Source: Zhihengliuella sp. ISTPL4 (lineage in GTDB: Bacteria; Actinomycetota; Actinomycetes; Actinomycetales; Microbacteriaceae). Taken from it: 64,000 nt of DNA. The translations under genes and the position numbers were made by a program. Below the pieces are notes generated by a model. It saw only the letters and a list, made by a program, of their open reading frames with translations. It searched no databases and was not told where the DNA came from. The stretch spans positions 248,001 to 312,000 of the forward strand of contig NZ_CP025422.1 in assembly GCF_002848265.1 (NCBI RefSeq), written 5' to 3'. Positions 23,480 through 32,848 of this stretch are shown piece after piece. Numbering within the stretch: position 1 is the first letter of the stretch; every line of letters begins with the position of its first letter.

Positions 23480-24390
23480 GAATCGGGCTGATCCTGACCG
23501 AGGCCCTCGTCGGCCTGCGGCGCAATATCTCGATGGTGATCTCCGTCGTGCTCGTCACGTTCGTGTCGCTGACGTTCGTCGGTGCCGCGATCCTCATGCA
23601 GTCGCAGATCGGCGTCATGCGCGGCTACTGGGCCGAGCGCGCCCAGGTGGCCGTCTACATGTGCTCGGCGGTGTCGGAGTCGGACACGTGCGTGGACGGC
23701 GCCGCGAGCGAGGAGCAGGTCGCCGCTGTCCGCGCCCAGCTCGAGGGCGACGCGCTGTCCCCGCTCATCAGCTCCATGACCTTCGACACGAAGGAGGAGA
23801 CGTACGCCAAGCTCGTCGAGCAGGTGGGGGAGGAGCAGGCCAGTGTGCTCTCGCCCGACCAGGCGTTCGAGGTCTTCTTCGTGACCATGAAGGACCCTGG
23901 ACAGTCACAGGTCCTCGCCGAGGCGTTCAGTGGTCAAGCGGGCGTCGAACAGGTGCAGGACCAGCTCCAGTACCTCGAACCGCTCTTCTCCGCACTGACC
24001 GTCGCGACCTACATCGCCGTTGGTATCGCGGTCCTCATGCTCATCGCCGCGACGCTGCTGATCGCCACGACCATCCGCCTGTCCGCCTACGCACGACGCA
24101 AGGAGATCGGGATCATGCGTCTGGTCGGAGCGTCGAACCGCTTCATCCAGACGCCGTTCGTGCTGGAGGGCGTGTTCGCCGCGCTGCTGGGCTCCGCCCT
24201 CGCCAGTGCCGCGGTCGTCGCCGGTATGCACTTCGGTGTCAACGGCTATCTGCGGGGGCGTGTGCCCTTCATCACGACCTGGGTGACCATGCAGGACGCC
24301 TTCCTCGTGGTCCCCGTCCTCGTCGGGATCGGTGTGGTGCTGGCGGCGCTGTCGGCCGGCTTCGCGATCCGGCGCTGGCTGCGCACCTGA
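23476..24390 (+). CDS. ftsX: Cell division protein FtsX
   Basis: 304-residue permease-like partner of FtsE. GTG start overlapping the ftsE stop (GTGA). One N-terminal helix (ISMVISVVLVTFVSLTFVGA), a large extracytoplasmic loop with cysteines (MCSAVSESDTC) that contacts hydrolases, and three C-terminal helices after EIGIMRLVGASNRFI, the FtsX/MacB signature. The gene order prfB-ftsE-ftsX-smpB is conserved in actinobacteria. Confidence 0.95.
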   Translation: MRIGLILTEALVGLRRNISMVISVVLVTFVSLTFVGAAILMQSQIGVMRGYWAERAQVAVYMCSAVSESDTCVDGAASEEQVAAVRAQLEGDALSPLISSMTFDTKEETYAKLVEQVGEEQASVLSPDQAFEVFFVTMKDPGQSQVLAEAFSGQAGVEQVQDQLQYLEPLFSALTVATYIAVGIAVLMLIAATLLIATTIRLSAYARRKEIGIMRLVGASNRFIQTPFVLEGVFAALLGSALASAAVVAGMHFGVNGYLRGRVPFITTWVTMQDAFLVVPVLVGIGVVLAALSAGFAIRRWLRT

Positions 24391-24458
24391 TACCCTGAAA
24401 GGCTGCTCGACCGATCCGCTGTCGAGCCGTCCACAGCACCACAGCACAGGAGATCATC

Positions 24459-24935
24459 ATGCCCAGGGAACGCGGGGAGAAGGTCATCGCGACCAATCGT
24501 CGCGCGCGTCACGACTACAACATCGAGAAGTCGTACGAGGCGGGGATGGTGCTCACCGGCACCGAGGTGAAATCGCTTCGCCAGGGCCGCGCGAACCTCA
24601 GCGACGGGTACGCCTTCGTGAAGGGCAACGAGGTCTTCCTCGACGCCGTGCACATCCCGGAGTACTCGCAGGGTCACTGGACGAACCACTCGGCCAAGCG
24701 CATCCGCAAGCTCCTCCTGCACCGCGAGGAGATCGCGAAGCTCGCGCACGCGGTCTCCGCGGGCGGGTACACGCTCATCCCGCTGAAGCTGTACTTCTCG
24801 GACGGCCGCGCGAAGGTCGAGATCGCGCTGGCGAAGGGCAAGCGCGAGTACGACAAGCGCCAAGCCCTCCGCGAGCGTCAGGACACCCGCGAGGCCGAGC
24901 GCGCGATGCGCCTGCGCAACCGGGTCGGCGAGTAG
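24459..24935 (+). CDS. smpB: SsrA-binding protein SmpB
   Basis: 158-residue tmRNA-binding protein of trans-translation. [20 protein letters not shown], then [14 protein letters not shown] and the basic C-terminal tail ([20 protein letters not shown]) are typical. Ribosome binding site CAGGAG eight bases before the ATG. No tmRNA gene was recognised downstream. Confidence 0.96.
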   Translation: MPRERGEKVIATNRRARHDYNIEKSYEAGMVLTGTEVKSLRQGRANLSDGYAFVKGNEVFLDAVHIPEYSQGHWTNHSAKRIRKLLLHREEIAKLAHAVSAGGYTLIPLKLYFSDGRAKVEIALAKGKREYDKRQALRERQDTREAERAMRLRNRVGE

Positions 24936-24945
24936 CCGCCTCGGT

Positions 24946-26808
24946 TCAGAGGCTCGGCGTGAAGCCGAACACCCGGCCGAGGAACGCGAGCTCCCGTTCC
25001 AGCGCGTCGACGATCGTCTCCGCGCTGCGGAACCCGTGTCCCTCGCCCGGGTAGAGCACGTACTCGTGGTCGATGCCGTTCGCCGCGAGCGCGTCGCGGA
25101 GCGCCTCGGACTGGGAGGGCGGCACGACGCGGTCCTCGCCGCCCTGCAGCAGCAGCACCGGCACGTCGATGCGGTCGGCGTGCGTCAGGGGCGAGCGTTC
25201 GATGTACACGTCCTCGGCGTCGGGGAGGGGGCCCACGAGGCCGTCGAGGTACGACGCCTCGAAGTCATGGGTCTCGGCGGCGAGCAGGCGCAGGTCCGCG
25301 ACGCCGTAACGGCTGATGCCGGCCGCGAAAGCGCCGCCCCGAACGAGCGCGGAGAGCACCGTCCAGCCTCCGGCCGAGCCCCCGCGGATCGCGATGCGGG
25401 CGGGGTCGGCGAGACCGGCATCCGCGAGTCCGCGGGCGGCCGCGATCACGTCGTCCACGTCCACGACCCCCCACTGCCCCTGCAGGCGGTCACGGTACGC
25501 GCGACCGTAGCCGGTGGACCCGCCGTAGTTCACGTCGAGGACGCCGATGCCGCGGCTCGTGAAGAACGCGATCGAGGCGGACGCCGCGCCCGTGACGTGG
25601 GCGGTCGGACCGCCGTGCACGAGCACGACGTAAGGGGGGAGCTCGCCGTCGGCGCCGCCCGGGGCGCCCGGCGCGGCGGGCGGATACGCGAAGGCGTGCA
25701 CCGGACCGTGAGCGCCCTCCACGACGAGCTGCTGTGCGCCCGGCATCCACGCCTCGTCGACCGGAGCGCCACCGGTGACGGTGTCGACGGCACCGCTGTC
25801 CACGTCGACGCACCAGATGCCGGAGGTCACGCGCGAGCCCTCACCGCTGAGGAGCACGCGGGAGCCGGACACGTCGTCCACACTGAGATGCCCGTCACCC
25901 GGAACCGGGATGGCGCGCGTCTCGCCGTCCGGAGACACCAGCTGCACCTCGTCGCGTCCGTTGGTGCGTACGGCCACGAGGCGCCCGTCGTCCAGCAGCT
26001 GGAACCAGCGGTTGCCGAGCACCCAGAGGCCGTAGCCGGTGTCCGCGTCGGACGAGGTCAGCGGGCGTGAGGCGCCGGGCTGGAGGCCGTCGAACGTGAG
26101 GTGCTGGAGCTGCCAGCGCCCCGAGGCGTCATCGGCGAACACGAGCGCGTCAGGCCCGGTCCATTCCGGCTGCAGGGCGGCGGAGGCGGGGACCCGGCTG
26201 ACCTTTCCTCCGACCACCGATCCGATCGCGAGCGCCGCGCTCTCCCAGGGCATGCTGTCCGCCTGCCACTCGACCCAGGCCACTCGGTTGCCGTCCGGCG
26301 AGAGGGCGGGATGGGCGAAGAACCCGGGGCCCTCGACGATAACGCGCACCGCGGAGGCATCCTCGGCGGCGGAGCCGTCCACGGGGATCTCCACGATGCC
26401 CCGGCGATGCGGGACGACCGAGAGGTCTTCCCGGACCGCCAGCAGACGGCCGCTCTGGACACGCAGCCCGCCGTACGACGGGCCGGCGGCGGTGAGGGGC
26501 CGGGGCTCCGCGCCACGATCCATCCGGTGAACGCGCTGATCCGCTCCCGAGACGAAGTAGAGGGTGTCGCCGTCGACCGTCCACGCGCCGCCCCCGTACT
26601 CGTGCACGCGAGAGCGGGCGTTCCACGGTGTGGGCAGGATCTCCGCCCCCGTCGAGCTGCGCACCGTCACGCGTCCGCCCTCGGCGGGCACGGACTCGCC
26701 CCACCACACCTCGTCACCCACGAAGCGGGCGCCGTCGATGCGCGGGGCCGCCCCGGCGACGGCGGCGGCGGTGAAGGGGGAGGACCAGGAACCGAACGCG
26801 GTGGACAT
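24946..26808 (-). CDS. S9 family prolyl oligopeptidase
   Basis: 620 residues: an N-terminal beta-propeller (~1-370) with repeated ALSPDGNRVAW-type blades and a C-terminal alpha/beta hydrolase. The nucleophile Ser is in GGSAGGWTVL, the Asp in LLLQGGEDRVVPP and the His in YPGEGHGF. Such enzymes are cytosolic dipeptidyl or acylaminoacyl peptidases. The start lies six bases after a TAGGCT box (26815-26820, minus strand), implying a leaderless message. Confidence 0.9.
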   Translation of the reverse strand: MSTAFGSWSSPFTAAAVAGAAPRIDGARFVGDEVWWGESVPAEGGRVTVRSSTGAEILPTPWNARSRVHEYGGGAWTVDGDTLYFVSGADQRVHRMDRGAEPRPLTAAGPSYGGLRVQSGRLLAVREDLSVVPHRRGIVEIPVDGSAAEDASAVRVIVEGPGFFAHPALSPDGNRVAWVEWQADSMPWESAALAIGSVVGGKVSRVPASAALQPEWTGPDALVFADDASGRWQLQHLTFDGLQPGASRPLTSSDADTGYGLWVLGNRWFQLLDDGRLVAVRTNGRDEVQLVSPDGETRAIPVPGDGHLSVDDVSGSRVLLSGEGSRVTSGIWCVDVDSGAVDTVTGGAPVDEAWMPGAQQLVVEGAHGPVHAFAYPPAAPGAPGGADGELPPYVVLVHGGPTAHVTGAASASIAFFTSRGIGVLDVNYGGSTGYGRAYRDRLQGQWGVVDVDDVIAAARGLADAGLADPARIAIRGGSAGGWTVLSALVRGGAFAAGISRYGVADLRLLAAETHDFEASYLDGLVGPLPDAEDVYIERSPLTHADRIDVPVLLLQGGEDRVVPPSQSEALRDALAANGIDHEYVLYPGEGHGFRSAETIVDALERELAFLGRVFGFTPSL

Positions 26809-26885
26809 GCCTCGAGCCTATGGGCGGTGACACACGACGTCACACTCGTGCGGCGGGCCGAGGGCGTGTTCTAGGTTTCTGGAAA

Positions 26886-26988
26886 CGCCCGGTTCACCCC
26901 GGGCGTGGAGCGACAGCCGAGCCCGGCACCCGCCCGCGAACGACGTGCTCTTCGTCGTGCGCGGACCCCGGCCCCTGTCCCCTGGAGA
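26886..26988 (+). ncRNA. Possible SAM-responsive or other structured leader of metF-metE
   Basis: A hairpin with CGCCCGG arms is followed by GTGGAGCGACAGCC and GCCCGGCACCC, which recall the core of SAM-I/SAM-IV riboswitches (GGAGGGACxGGC ... CCCGGCAACC). A second stem (CCGCGAACGACG with its complement) ends near the metF ribosome binding site. Not all consensus positions fit, so the class is uncertain. Confidence 0.3.
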
Positions 26989-26992
26989 GAAG

Positions 26993-27940
26993 ATGTCTTC
27001 CGCGTTCGACGCCTCCCGCGCCTCCCGTGTGCCGTTCTCCTTCGAGCTGTATCCGCCGCGCTCGGAGTCCAGCGAGGAGGCGCTGCACGAGACGGTCCGC
27101 CGCCTCGCCGCCGCCGGGCCGGAGTTCCTCTCGGTGACCTATGGCGCCGGCGGCTCGACGGGAGGGCGCTCCCTCGACGTGCTGCGCTTCATCCGCGAGC
27201 AGACCGACGTCGAGCCGCTCGCGCACCTCACCTGCGTCGGCAACACCTACGCCGGAGCCACGGCTCTCATCCGCGAGTTCCTCGACGCCGGGATCCTCCG
27301 CTTCCTCGCTCTGCGCGGCGACCCGCCCGTGGGTCAGACCGAGCCGTTCCTCGGCGACCTGGAGAGCGCCGCCCAGCTCGTGCAGCTCATCGATCGTGTC
27401 CAGGCCGAGCGCGCCCCCTATCAGGAGTCGCCGGTCCCCGGCCTGCCGGGAGCCGCGCTCGTCGCCCCCCGACAGAAGGTCGACATCGCGGTGGCCGCGT
27501 TCCCGAAGGGGCACCCGCGGGCGACGCACCGCACACAGGACGTCGAGGCGCTCCTGGCCAAGCAGGCGGCGGGGGCGACCTTCGCCATCACGCAGCTCTT
27601 CTTCCACCCGGACGACTACCTGGCTTTCGTGGAGCGTGCGCGTGCCGGCGGCGTCACCATTCCGATCCTCCCCGGCATCATGCCGATCACCTCGCCGGCG
27701 CGGCTGGCCAGGGTGCTGGAGCTCACCGGCGAGGATCTGCCGAGCGAATTGGCGATCGCCCTCGACGTCGAGCCCACCGCCGAGGGGCGCCGGGAGATCG
27801 GCATCTCCTGGGCCGCGCGGCTCGCCGCCGACGTCGTCGCCGGCGGCGCCCCCGGCGTGCACCTGTACGCCTTCAACCAGCACGAGACCGTCCTGACCGT
27901 CCTCGCCGAAGCCGGCATCCTCCCCGCGCTCCGGCACTAG
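26993..27940 (+). CDS. metF: Methylenetetrahydrofolate reductase
   Basis: 315-residue FAD enzyme that reduces 5,10-methylene-THF to 5-methyl-THF, the methyl donor for MetE. Seen: FSFELYPPRS (catalytic Glu), SVTYGAGGST, HLTCVG, LALRGDPP, ITQLFF and PGIMPITS blocks, all family hallmarks. ATG at 26993 preceded by GGAGAGAAG; the frame open from 26945 has no ribosome binding site. It is followed after 21 bases by metE, forming a methionine operon. Confidence 0.94.
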   Translation: MSSAFDASRASRVPFSFELYPPRSESSEEALHETVRRLAAAGPEFLSVTYGAGGSTGGRSLDVLRFIREQTDVEPLAHLTCVGNTYAGATALIREFLDAGILRFLALRGDPPVGQTEPFLGDLESAAQLVQLIDRVQAERAPYQESPVPGLPGAALVAPRQKVDIAVAAFPKGHPRATHRTQDVEALLAKQAAGATFAITQLFFHPDDYLAFVERARAGGVTIPILPGIMPITSPARLARVLELTGEDLPSELAIALDVEPTAEGRREIGISWAARLAADVVAGGAPGVHLYAFNQHETVLTVLAEAGILPALRH

Positions 27941-27961
27941 TCCCCGCCGAAAGGAAACACC

Positions 27962-30271
27962 ATGACCGCATTCCCCGAGGGCACCATCCTCGGCTACCCC
28001 CGCATCGGCCGCCGCCGCGAGCTCAAGAAAGCCGTCGAGGCGTTCTGGGCGGGGCGCATCGACGAGCAGGAGCTGGAGCGGACGACCGCGGCGCTGCGCG
28101 CAGCGACCCGTGAGCGCCTGGCGGACCTCGGCCTCGGCCGCACGGACTCGGCCATCCCGGAGTCCTTCTCGTACTACGACCAGGTCCTCGACGCCGCCGC
28201 CACTGTTGGCGCGATCCCCGCCCGCTTCGACGATCTCCGCGAGGCCGACGGGTCGATCGGCCTCTCCGCGCTGTTCACCGTCGCCCGCGGTGAGGGCGAG
28301 CGAGCGCCGCTGGAGATGACGAAATGGTTCGATTCGAACTACCACTACCTCGTGCCCGAGATCGGTCCGGAGACGGTGTTCTCTCTCGCCAGCGACCGGC
28401 TCGTGCGCGAGGTCACCGAGGCCGTCACCGCCGGCTTCGTCACCCGCCCCGTGGTCGTCGGGCCGGTGACGCTGCTCGCGCTGGCGAAGGCCTCGGATGA
28501 CGCGCCGGAGGGCTTCGACCCGCTTTCGCGCCTGGAGGACGTGCTGCCGGTCTACGTCGATCTGCTCGCCCGCTTGCGCGCCGCGGGTGCCGAGTGGGTG
28601 CAACTCGACGAGCCCGCGCTCGTGAGCGAGTCCCTGCCGGCCACGACCGCTCGGCTCACATCGGCTGCGGAGCGTGCGCTCGCGGTGCTGGGGAACGCCG
28701 AGGAGCGTCCGTCGATCCTTGTCGCGGCCCCGTATGCGAGCCTCGGTGAGACGTTCGCGACCGTGGCCGCCGCGCCCGTCGAGGCCATCGCCGTCGACCT
28801 CGTCCGCGGCACCGTTCCTGACGCGGTGCCGGGCCTCGAGGGCAAGACCCTCGTCGGCGGCGTGATCGACGGGCACAACATCTGGCGCGGCGACCTCTCC
28901 GCGGCGTTCGCCGCGCTGGAGGCACTCCGCGCGCTCGGTGCCCCGGTGTCGGCATCGACGTCGACCTCCCTTCTGCACGTGCCGCACGACGTGGAGGACG
29001 AGACGGCGCTCGACGCGCGCCTCGTTTCCTGGCTGGCCTTCGCGGACCAGAAGGTGCAGCAGGTCGTCACACTCGCCCGCGGGCTCTCCGAGGGGCGCAC
29101 GGCGATCGAGGGTGAGCTGGACGCCGCGACGGCTGCGCTGCAGGACCGCCTCTCGGCTCCCGGCGTGCGCGACGGTGCGGTGCGCACCCGCACGCTGACC
29201 GACGCCGACTTCGCCCGCGCGCCGTACGCGGAGCGGGAGGAGGCGCAGAACGTCCTCGGCCTGCCCGCGCTGCCGCTGACGACGATCGGTTCGTTCCCGC
29301 AGACCGGTGACATCCGCCGGGCCCGCGCGCAGTTCCTCCGCGGCGAGATCCCCGAGGACGACTACGAGGAGTTCCTGCGCCGTGAGGTGGCGGCGGTCGT
29401 CTCCCTGCAGGAGGACCTCGGCCTCGACGTCCTCGTGCACGGCGAGCCCGAGCGCAACGACATGGTGCAGTATTTCGCGGAGCACCTCGACGGCTTCGCG
29501 GTCACCGAGCACGGGTGGGTGCAGTCGTACGGCTCCCGCGCCACGCGTCCGTCGATCCTGTGGGGCGACGTCTCGCGTCCGGCCCCGATCACGGTCGGCT
29601 GGTCCGCCTACGCCCAGTCGCTCACCGCGAAGCACATGAAGGGGATGCTCACCGGCCCGGTCACGATCCTGGCGTGGTCCTTCGTCCGCGACGACCAGCC
29701 CCTGGCCGAGACGGCGAACCAGGTCGCGCTTGCCCTGCGCGACGAGATCGCCGACCTTGAGGCCGCCGGCATCCAGGTGATCCAGGTCGACGAGCCGGCG
29801 CTCCGGGAGCTGCTCCCGCTGAAGCAGGCCGACCAGCCGGCGTACCTCGACTGGTCCGTGGCCTCGTTCCGGCTGGCCACGGGCGGCGCTGTGGCGGCGA
29901 CCCAGGTGCACACGCACCTCTGTTACTCGGAGTTCGGCGTCGTCATCGACGCCATCCGTGCGCTCGACGCGGACGTCACGTCGATCGAGGCGGCGCGCAG
30001 CCGTATGGAGGTCGTCGCGGACATCGCGGAGGTCGGCTTCGATCACGGCATCGGCCCCGGGGTCTACGACATCCACTCACCCCGCGTGCCGACGGTCGAG
30101 GAGGTCGAGTCCCTGCTGCGTCGCGCGGTCGACGAGATCCCGCTCCGGCAGCTCTGGGTGAACCCGGACTGTGGCCTGAAGACCCGCGGCTACGCCGAGA
30201 CCACGGCGTCCCTGCGGAACATCGTCGAGGCCACCCGTCGGGTGCGCGAGGACGTGGTGGTCACGGCCTGA
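27962..30271 (+). CDS. metE: Cobalamin-independent methionine synthase
   Basis: 769-residue zinc enzyme that transfers the methyl group of 5-methyl-THF polyglutamate to homocysteine. N-terminal GYPRIGRRRELKKAVEAFW; C-terminal catalytic half with TTIGSFPQT, HGEPERNDMV, the zinc ligands in VHTHLCYSE and NPDCGLKTR, and SIEAARS. Full family length. Ribosome binding site AAAGGAA. The terminator at 30292 follows directly. Confidence 0.97.
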   Translation: MTAFPEGTILGYPRIGRRRELKKAVEAFWAGRIDEQELERTTAALRAATRERLADLGLGRTDSAIPESFSYYDQVLDAAATVGAIPARFDDLREADGSIGLSALFTVARGEGERAPLEMTKWFDSNYHYLVPEIGPETVFSLASDRLVREVTEAVTAGFVTRPVVVGPVTLLALAKASDDAPEGFDPLSRLEDVLPVYVDLLARLRAAGAEWVQLDEPALVSESLPATTARLTSAAERALAVLGNAEERPSILVAAPYASLGETFATVAAAPVEAIAVDLVRGTVPDAVPGLEGKTLVGGVIDGHNIWRGDLSAAFAALEALRALGAPVSASTSTSLLHVPHDVEDETALDARLVSWLAFADQKVQQVVTLARGLSEGRTAIEGELDAATAALQDRLSAPGVRDGAVRTRTLTDADFARAPYAEREEAQNVLGLPALPLTTIGSFPQTGDIRRARAQFLRGEIPEDDYEEFLRREVAAVVSLQEDLGLDVLVHGEPERNDMVQYFAEHLDGFAVTEHGWVQSYGSRATRPSILWGDVSRPAPITVGWSAYAQSLTAKHMKGMLTGPVTILAWSFVRDDQPLAETANQVALALRDEIADLEAAGIQVIQVDEPALRELLPLKQADQPAYLDWSVASFRLATGGAVAATQVHTHLCYSEFGVVIDAIRALDADVTSIEAARSRMEVVADIAEVGFDHGIGPGVYDIHSPRVPTVEEVESLLRRAVDEIPLRQLWVNPDCGLKTRGYAETTASLRNIVEATRRVREDVVVTA

Positions 30272-30291
30272 CGCGGCTGTCCACCGACACG

Positions 30292-30327
30292 ACGAAGGCC
30301 CTCCCGGTGTACCGGGAGGGCCTTCGT
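30292..30327. terminator. Bidirectional terminator between metE and lexA
   Basis: Arms ACGAAGGCCCTCCCGGT around GT; perfect 17-bp stem lying between convergent genes. Confidence 0.9.
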
Positions 30328-30335
30328 TCCGCGTT

Positions 30336-31022
30336 TCAGACGGCGCGCATGACCGCGACGACCTTGCCGAGCACGATGGCCTCGTCGCCCAGGATCGGCT
30401 CGAACGCAGAGTTGCGGGGGAGCAGCCACGTGTGACCGTCACGGCGGCGGAGGACCTTCACGGTGGCCTCGCCGTCGAGCATGGCGGCGACGATCTCGCC
30501 GTTCTCCGCTGTGTTCTGCGAGCGCACCACGACCCAGTCCCCGTCGCAGATGGCGGCGTCGATCATCGACTCGCCGGAGACCTTGAGCATGAAGAGGTCG
30601 CCCTTGCCGACGAGCTGCCGGGGGAGCGGGAAGATCTCCTCCACCTGCTGATCGGCAGTGATGGGCACGCCGGCGGCGATGCGTCCGACCAGCGGGACCA
30701 GAGCCGCGTCGCCGACCGGAGTCGCGACATCCGCCGGGTTCTCGGTCCCGCTGCCGGGGAGGTCGATGAGGACCTCCATGGCGCGGGTCTTCCCCGGGTC
30801 GCGGCGCAGGTAGCCGCTGAGCTCGAGCTGACCGAGCTGGTGCGTGACGCTGGACAGGGACTTGAGTCCGACGGCGTCGCCGATCTCGCGCATGCTCGGC
30901 GGATAGCCGTTCTGCGCGATTGAGGCCTGGATGACTTCGAGGATCGCCATCTGCTTCGGGCTGAGGCTCTTGCGGCGGCGGGTGCGCGGCGCCTCCGACT
31001 CGAGGGCTGAGGTGTCGCTCAT
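30336..31022 (-). CDS. lexA: LexA repressor
   Basis: 228-residue SOS repressor. N-terminal winged helix-turn-helix ([30 protein letters not shown]) and C-terminal S24 autoprotease: Ala-Gly cleavage site in IAAGVPI, Ser in SGESM, Lys in ATVKVL. It is divergent from a LysM gene, as lexA is in mycobacteria and corynebacteria, with SOS-like boxes between. RecA-stimulated self-cleavage would derepress both. Confidence 0.97.
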   Translation of the reverse strand: MSDTSALESEAPRTRRRKSLSPKQMAILEVIQASIAQNGYPPSMREIGDAVGLKSLSSVTHQLGQLELSGYLRRDPGKTRAMEVLIDLPGSGTENPADVATPVGDAALVPLVGRIAAGVPITADQQVEEIFPLPRQLVGKGDLFMLKVSGESMIDAAICDGDWVVVRSQNTAENGEIVAAMLDGEATVKVLRRRDGHTWLLPRNSAFEPILGDEAIVLGKVVAVMRAV

Positions 31023-31120
31023 GGTGCTCCTTCACTGCGTGATCCGACGTGCCGCTTCGAATGTCGGTGGCCCGTGGTGGGGTGTCCTTATCGAAACCGT
31101 ATCCGAGAAAAGCGCTGATC

Positions 31121-31136
31121 TGGAAGATCTGTTCGA
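31121..31136. promoter_or_regulatory. SOS-box-like operator near lexA
   Basis: TGGAAGATCTGTTCGA matches the actinobacterial LexA site TCGAAC-N4-GTTCGA at 10 of 12 defined positions. About 100 bases upstream of lexA; likely autoregulation. Confidence 0.55.
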
Positions 31137-31176
31137 GCGTGTCGGGCGATTCTCCGGGCGTGGTTTCGAAGACAGC

Positions 31177-31206
31177 TTGACAGATGTTCGAACTCGAAGA
31201 TATCTT
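31177..31206 (+). promoter_or_regulatory. Promoter of the LysM gene
   Basis: TTGACA at 31177-31182 and ATATCT/TATCTT at 31200-31206 with 17-18 bp spacing; the best -35/-10 pair in the window. Its -10 lies inside the second SOS-box-like palindrome. Confidence 0.65.
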
Positions 31207-31209
31207 CGG
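31194..31209. promoter_or_regulatory. SOS-box-like palindrome over the LysM -10 box
   Basis: TCGAAGATATCTTCGG holds a perfect 14-bp palindrome (CGAAGATATCTTCG) close to TCGAAC-N4-GTTCGA. Binding of LexA here would block the promoter. Confidence 0.5.
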
Positions 31210-31211
31210 AA

Positions 31212-31262
31212 CGTAGCTTCGCATCCACGGCTCCCGGCCGAGGCGCGGATGCGAAAGCTACG
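31212..31262 (+). ncRNA. Stable 5' UTR hairpin of the LysM gene
   Basis: Arms CGTAGCTTCGCATCC and its complement with one bulged A, 15 bp in all, starting within a few bases of the expected transcription start. May stabilise the mRNA or act as an attenuator; it ends 43 bases before the start codon. Confidence 0.5.
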
Positions 31263-31305
31263 CCAACCTCCCCGGGCTTCGGCACCGGGACAGTAAGGAG
31301 CAGAC

Positions 31306-31674
31306 ATGAGCAGCATGAGCCTCAGCACCGCGACCGCCCTTCCGGCATCGGCCGGTCCGGCCACCCGGCTGCGGATCACGGCCCGCGGCCGCCGCGCTCT
31401 GCTCGCGCTCGCCTCCGTTCCGCTCGCAGCAGGCATCGCCTTCGCCGCCATCAGCGGGGGCAGCGCGATCGCGTCCGGCGCAGACGCGCCGGCGGTCTCG
31501 GTCGAGACCGTCACCGTCATGCCCGGTGACACGCTGTGGTCGATCGCGAGCACGATCGCTCCGGAGGCCGACCCCCGCGACGTCATCGGCGAGATCAGCC
31601 GCATGAACCTGCTGCGCGGCGGCGAGCTCCAGGTGGGTCAGGAGCTCGCGCTCCCGGCTCGGTACACCGACTGA
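31306..31674 (+). CDS. LysM protein, likely SOS cell-division suppressor
   Basis: 122 residues: polar N-terminus, one membrane helix (~30-52, LLALASVPLAAGIAFAAI) and an extracytoplasmic LysM domain (VTVMPGDTLWSIASTIAP ... LQVGQELALPA). Architecture and position divergent from lexA match Rv2719c/ChiZ of mycobacteria and YneA of Bacillus, which stop septation during DNA damage. Ribosome binding site AAGGAG. The function is inferred from context and domain. Confidence 0.8.
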   Translation: MSSMSLSTATALPASAGPATRLRITARGRRALLALASVPLAAGIAFAAISGGSAIASGADAPAVSVETVTVMPGDTLWSIASTIAPEADPRDVIGEISRMNLLRGGELQVGQELALPARYTD

Positions 31675-31762
31675 CGCGGGCGACCGGTGCTCGGCGTCCG
31701 TCGACGTGGGGCCGACCGTCACGATGACCTTGGCGCCTCGTCCGCCTCTTAACATGGGAAGG

Positions 31763-32848
31763 GTGACCTTCTCCCTCAACGATCTCCCGCTCCGCGACGA
31801 TCTGCGCGGACTGACTCCGTACGGCGCCCCGCAGGCCCCGCTTCCGGTGGCCCTCAACGTCAACGAGAACACGCATCCCGTGCCCGACGAGGTGGCGAGC
31901 GACATCCTCGACGACATCGCGGTGGCGATCCGAGACGTGAACCGGTACCCGGACCGGGAATTCACGACCCTGCGGGAGGCGTTCGCCGACTATCTCGGCC
32001 ACGGGCTCACCGCGGAGCAGATCTGGGCGGGCAACGGTTCCAACGAGGTCCTGCAGCACATCTTCCAGGCGTTCGGCGGTCCCGGTCGCACGGCCTTCGG
32101 CTTCGGTCCGACGTATTCGATGTATCCGCTCATCGCCAAGGGGACCGGGGCTTCCTGGGTCGCCGGCTCGCGTCAGCCCGACTACACGGTCACCCCGGAG
32201 GAGGCGGCGGAGCAGGTGCGCGCGGCCGATCCCGACATCGTGATCCTCTGCTCGCCGAACAACCCGACCGGCACCCCACTGGGGCTCGACGTGGTGGAGG
32301 CCGTCTACGAGGCGGCCCGCGGCGTCGTGATCGTCGACGAGGCCTACCAGGAGTTCGCGCCGCGGGATGCGGCGTCGGCCCTCACACTCCTGGAAGGACG
32401 GCCGCGCCTCGCCGTCTCCCGAACGATGAGCAAGGCCTTCGCTTTCGCCGGTGCCCGCGTCGGCTACCTCGCGGCCGATCCCGCATTCATCGATGCGCTG
32501 CGACTGGTGCGTCTGCCGTATCACCTCAGCGCTCTCACTCAGGCGGCGGCCGTCGCCGCCCTCCGCAACGCCGACGTCATGCTCGGCATGGTGCAGGAGA
32601 TCGTGGAGCAGCGCGACCGCATCACGGCGACGCTCGAAGCCCTCGGGTACACCCCGCACCTCTCGTGGTCCAACTTCGTGCTGTTCGGCGGCGTCGCGGA
32701 TCCGCAGGCGACGTGGCAGCAGCTGTACGACCGCGGCGTGCTCGTCCGCGACGTCGGCATCCCCGGACACCTGCGCGTCAGCGCCGGCACGGAGGCGGAG
32801 ACGACGGCGTTCCTGGACGCCCTGGCCTCGATAGGATCGGCATCATGA
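31763..32848 (+). CDS. hisC: Histidinol-phosphate aminotransferase
   Basis: 361-residue PLP enzyme of histidine synthesis. Seen: [38 protein letters not shown] and the PLP lysine in [16 protein letters not shown]. The GTG at 31763 is preferred: it lies seven bases after a TAACAT -10 box (31750-31755), typical of leaderless starts here; the in-frame ATG at 31754 overlaps that box. First gene of hisC-hisB-hisH-hisA. Confidence 0.93.
   Translation: MTFSLNDLPLRDDLRGLTPYGAPQAPLPVALNVNENTHPVPDEVASDILDDIAVAIRDVNRYPDREFTTLREAFADYLGHGLTAEQIWAGNGSNEVLQHIFQAFGGPGRTAFGFGPTYSMYPLIAKGTGASWVAGSRQPDYTVTPEEAAEQVRAADPDIVILCSPNNPTGTPLGLDVVEAVYEAARGVVIVDEAYQEFAPRDAASALTLLEGRPRLAVSRTMSKAFAFAGARVGYLAADPAFIDALRLVRLPYHLSALTQAAAVAALRNADVMLGMVQEIVEQRDRITATLEALGYTPHLSWSNFVLFGGVADPQATWQQLYDRGVLVRDVGIPGHLRVSAGTEAETTAFLDALASIGSAS

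Noticed and set aside
24936..24945. tmRNA gene beside smpB
   Set aside because: No room before the convergent peptidase gene and no tRNA-like ends seen nearby.
26894..30076. 1060-codon open frame on the minus strand
   Set aside because: It is antisense to metF and metE, both with full family motifs; the low-complexity Arg/Gly/Val composition is typical of shadow frames in 70% GC DNA.
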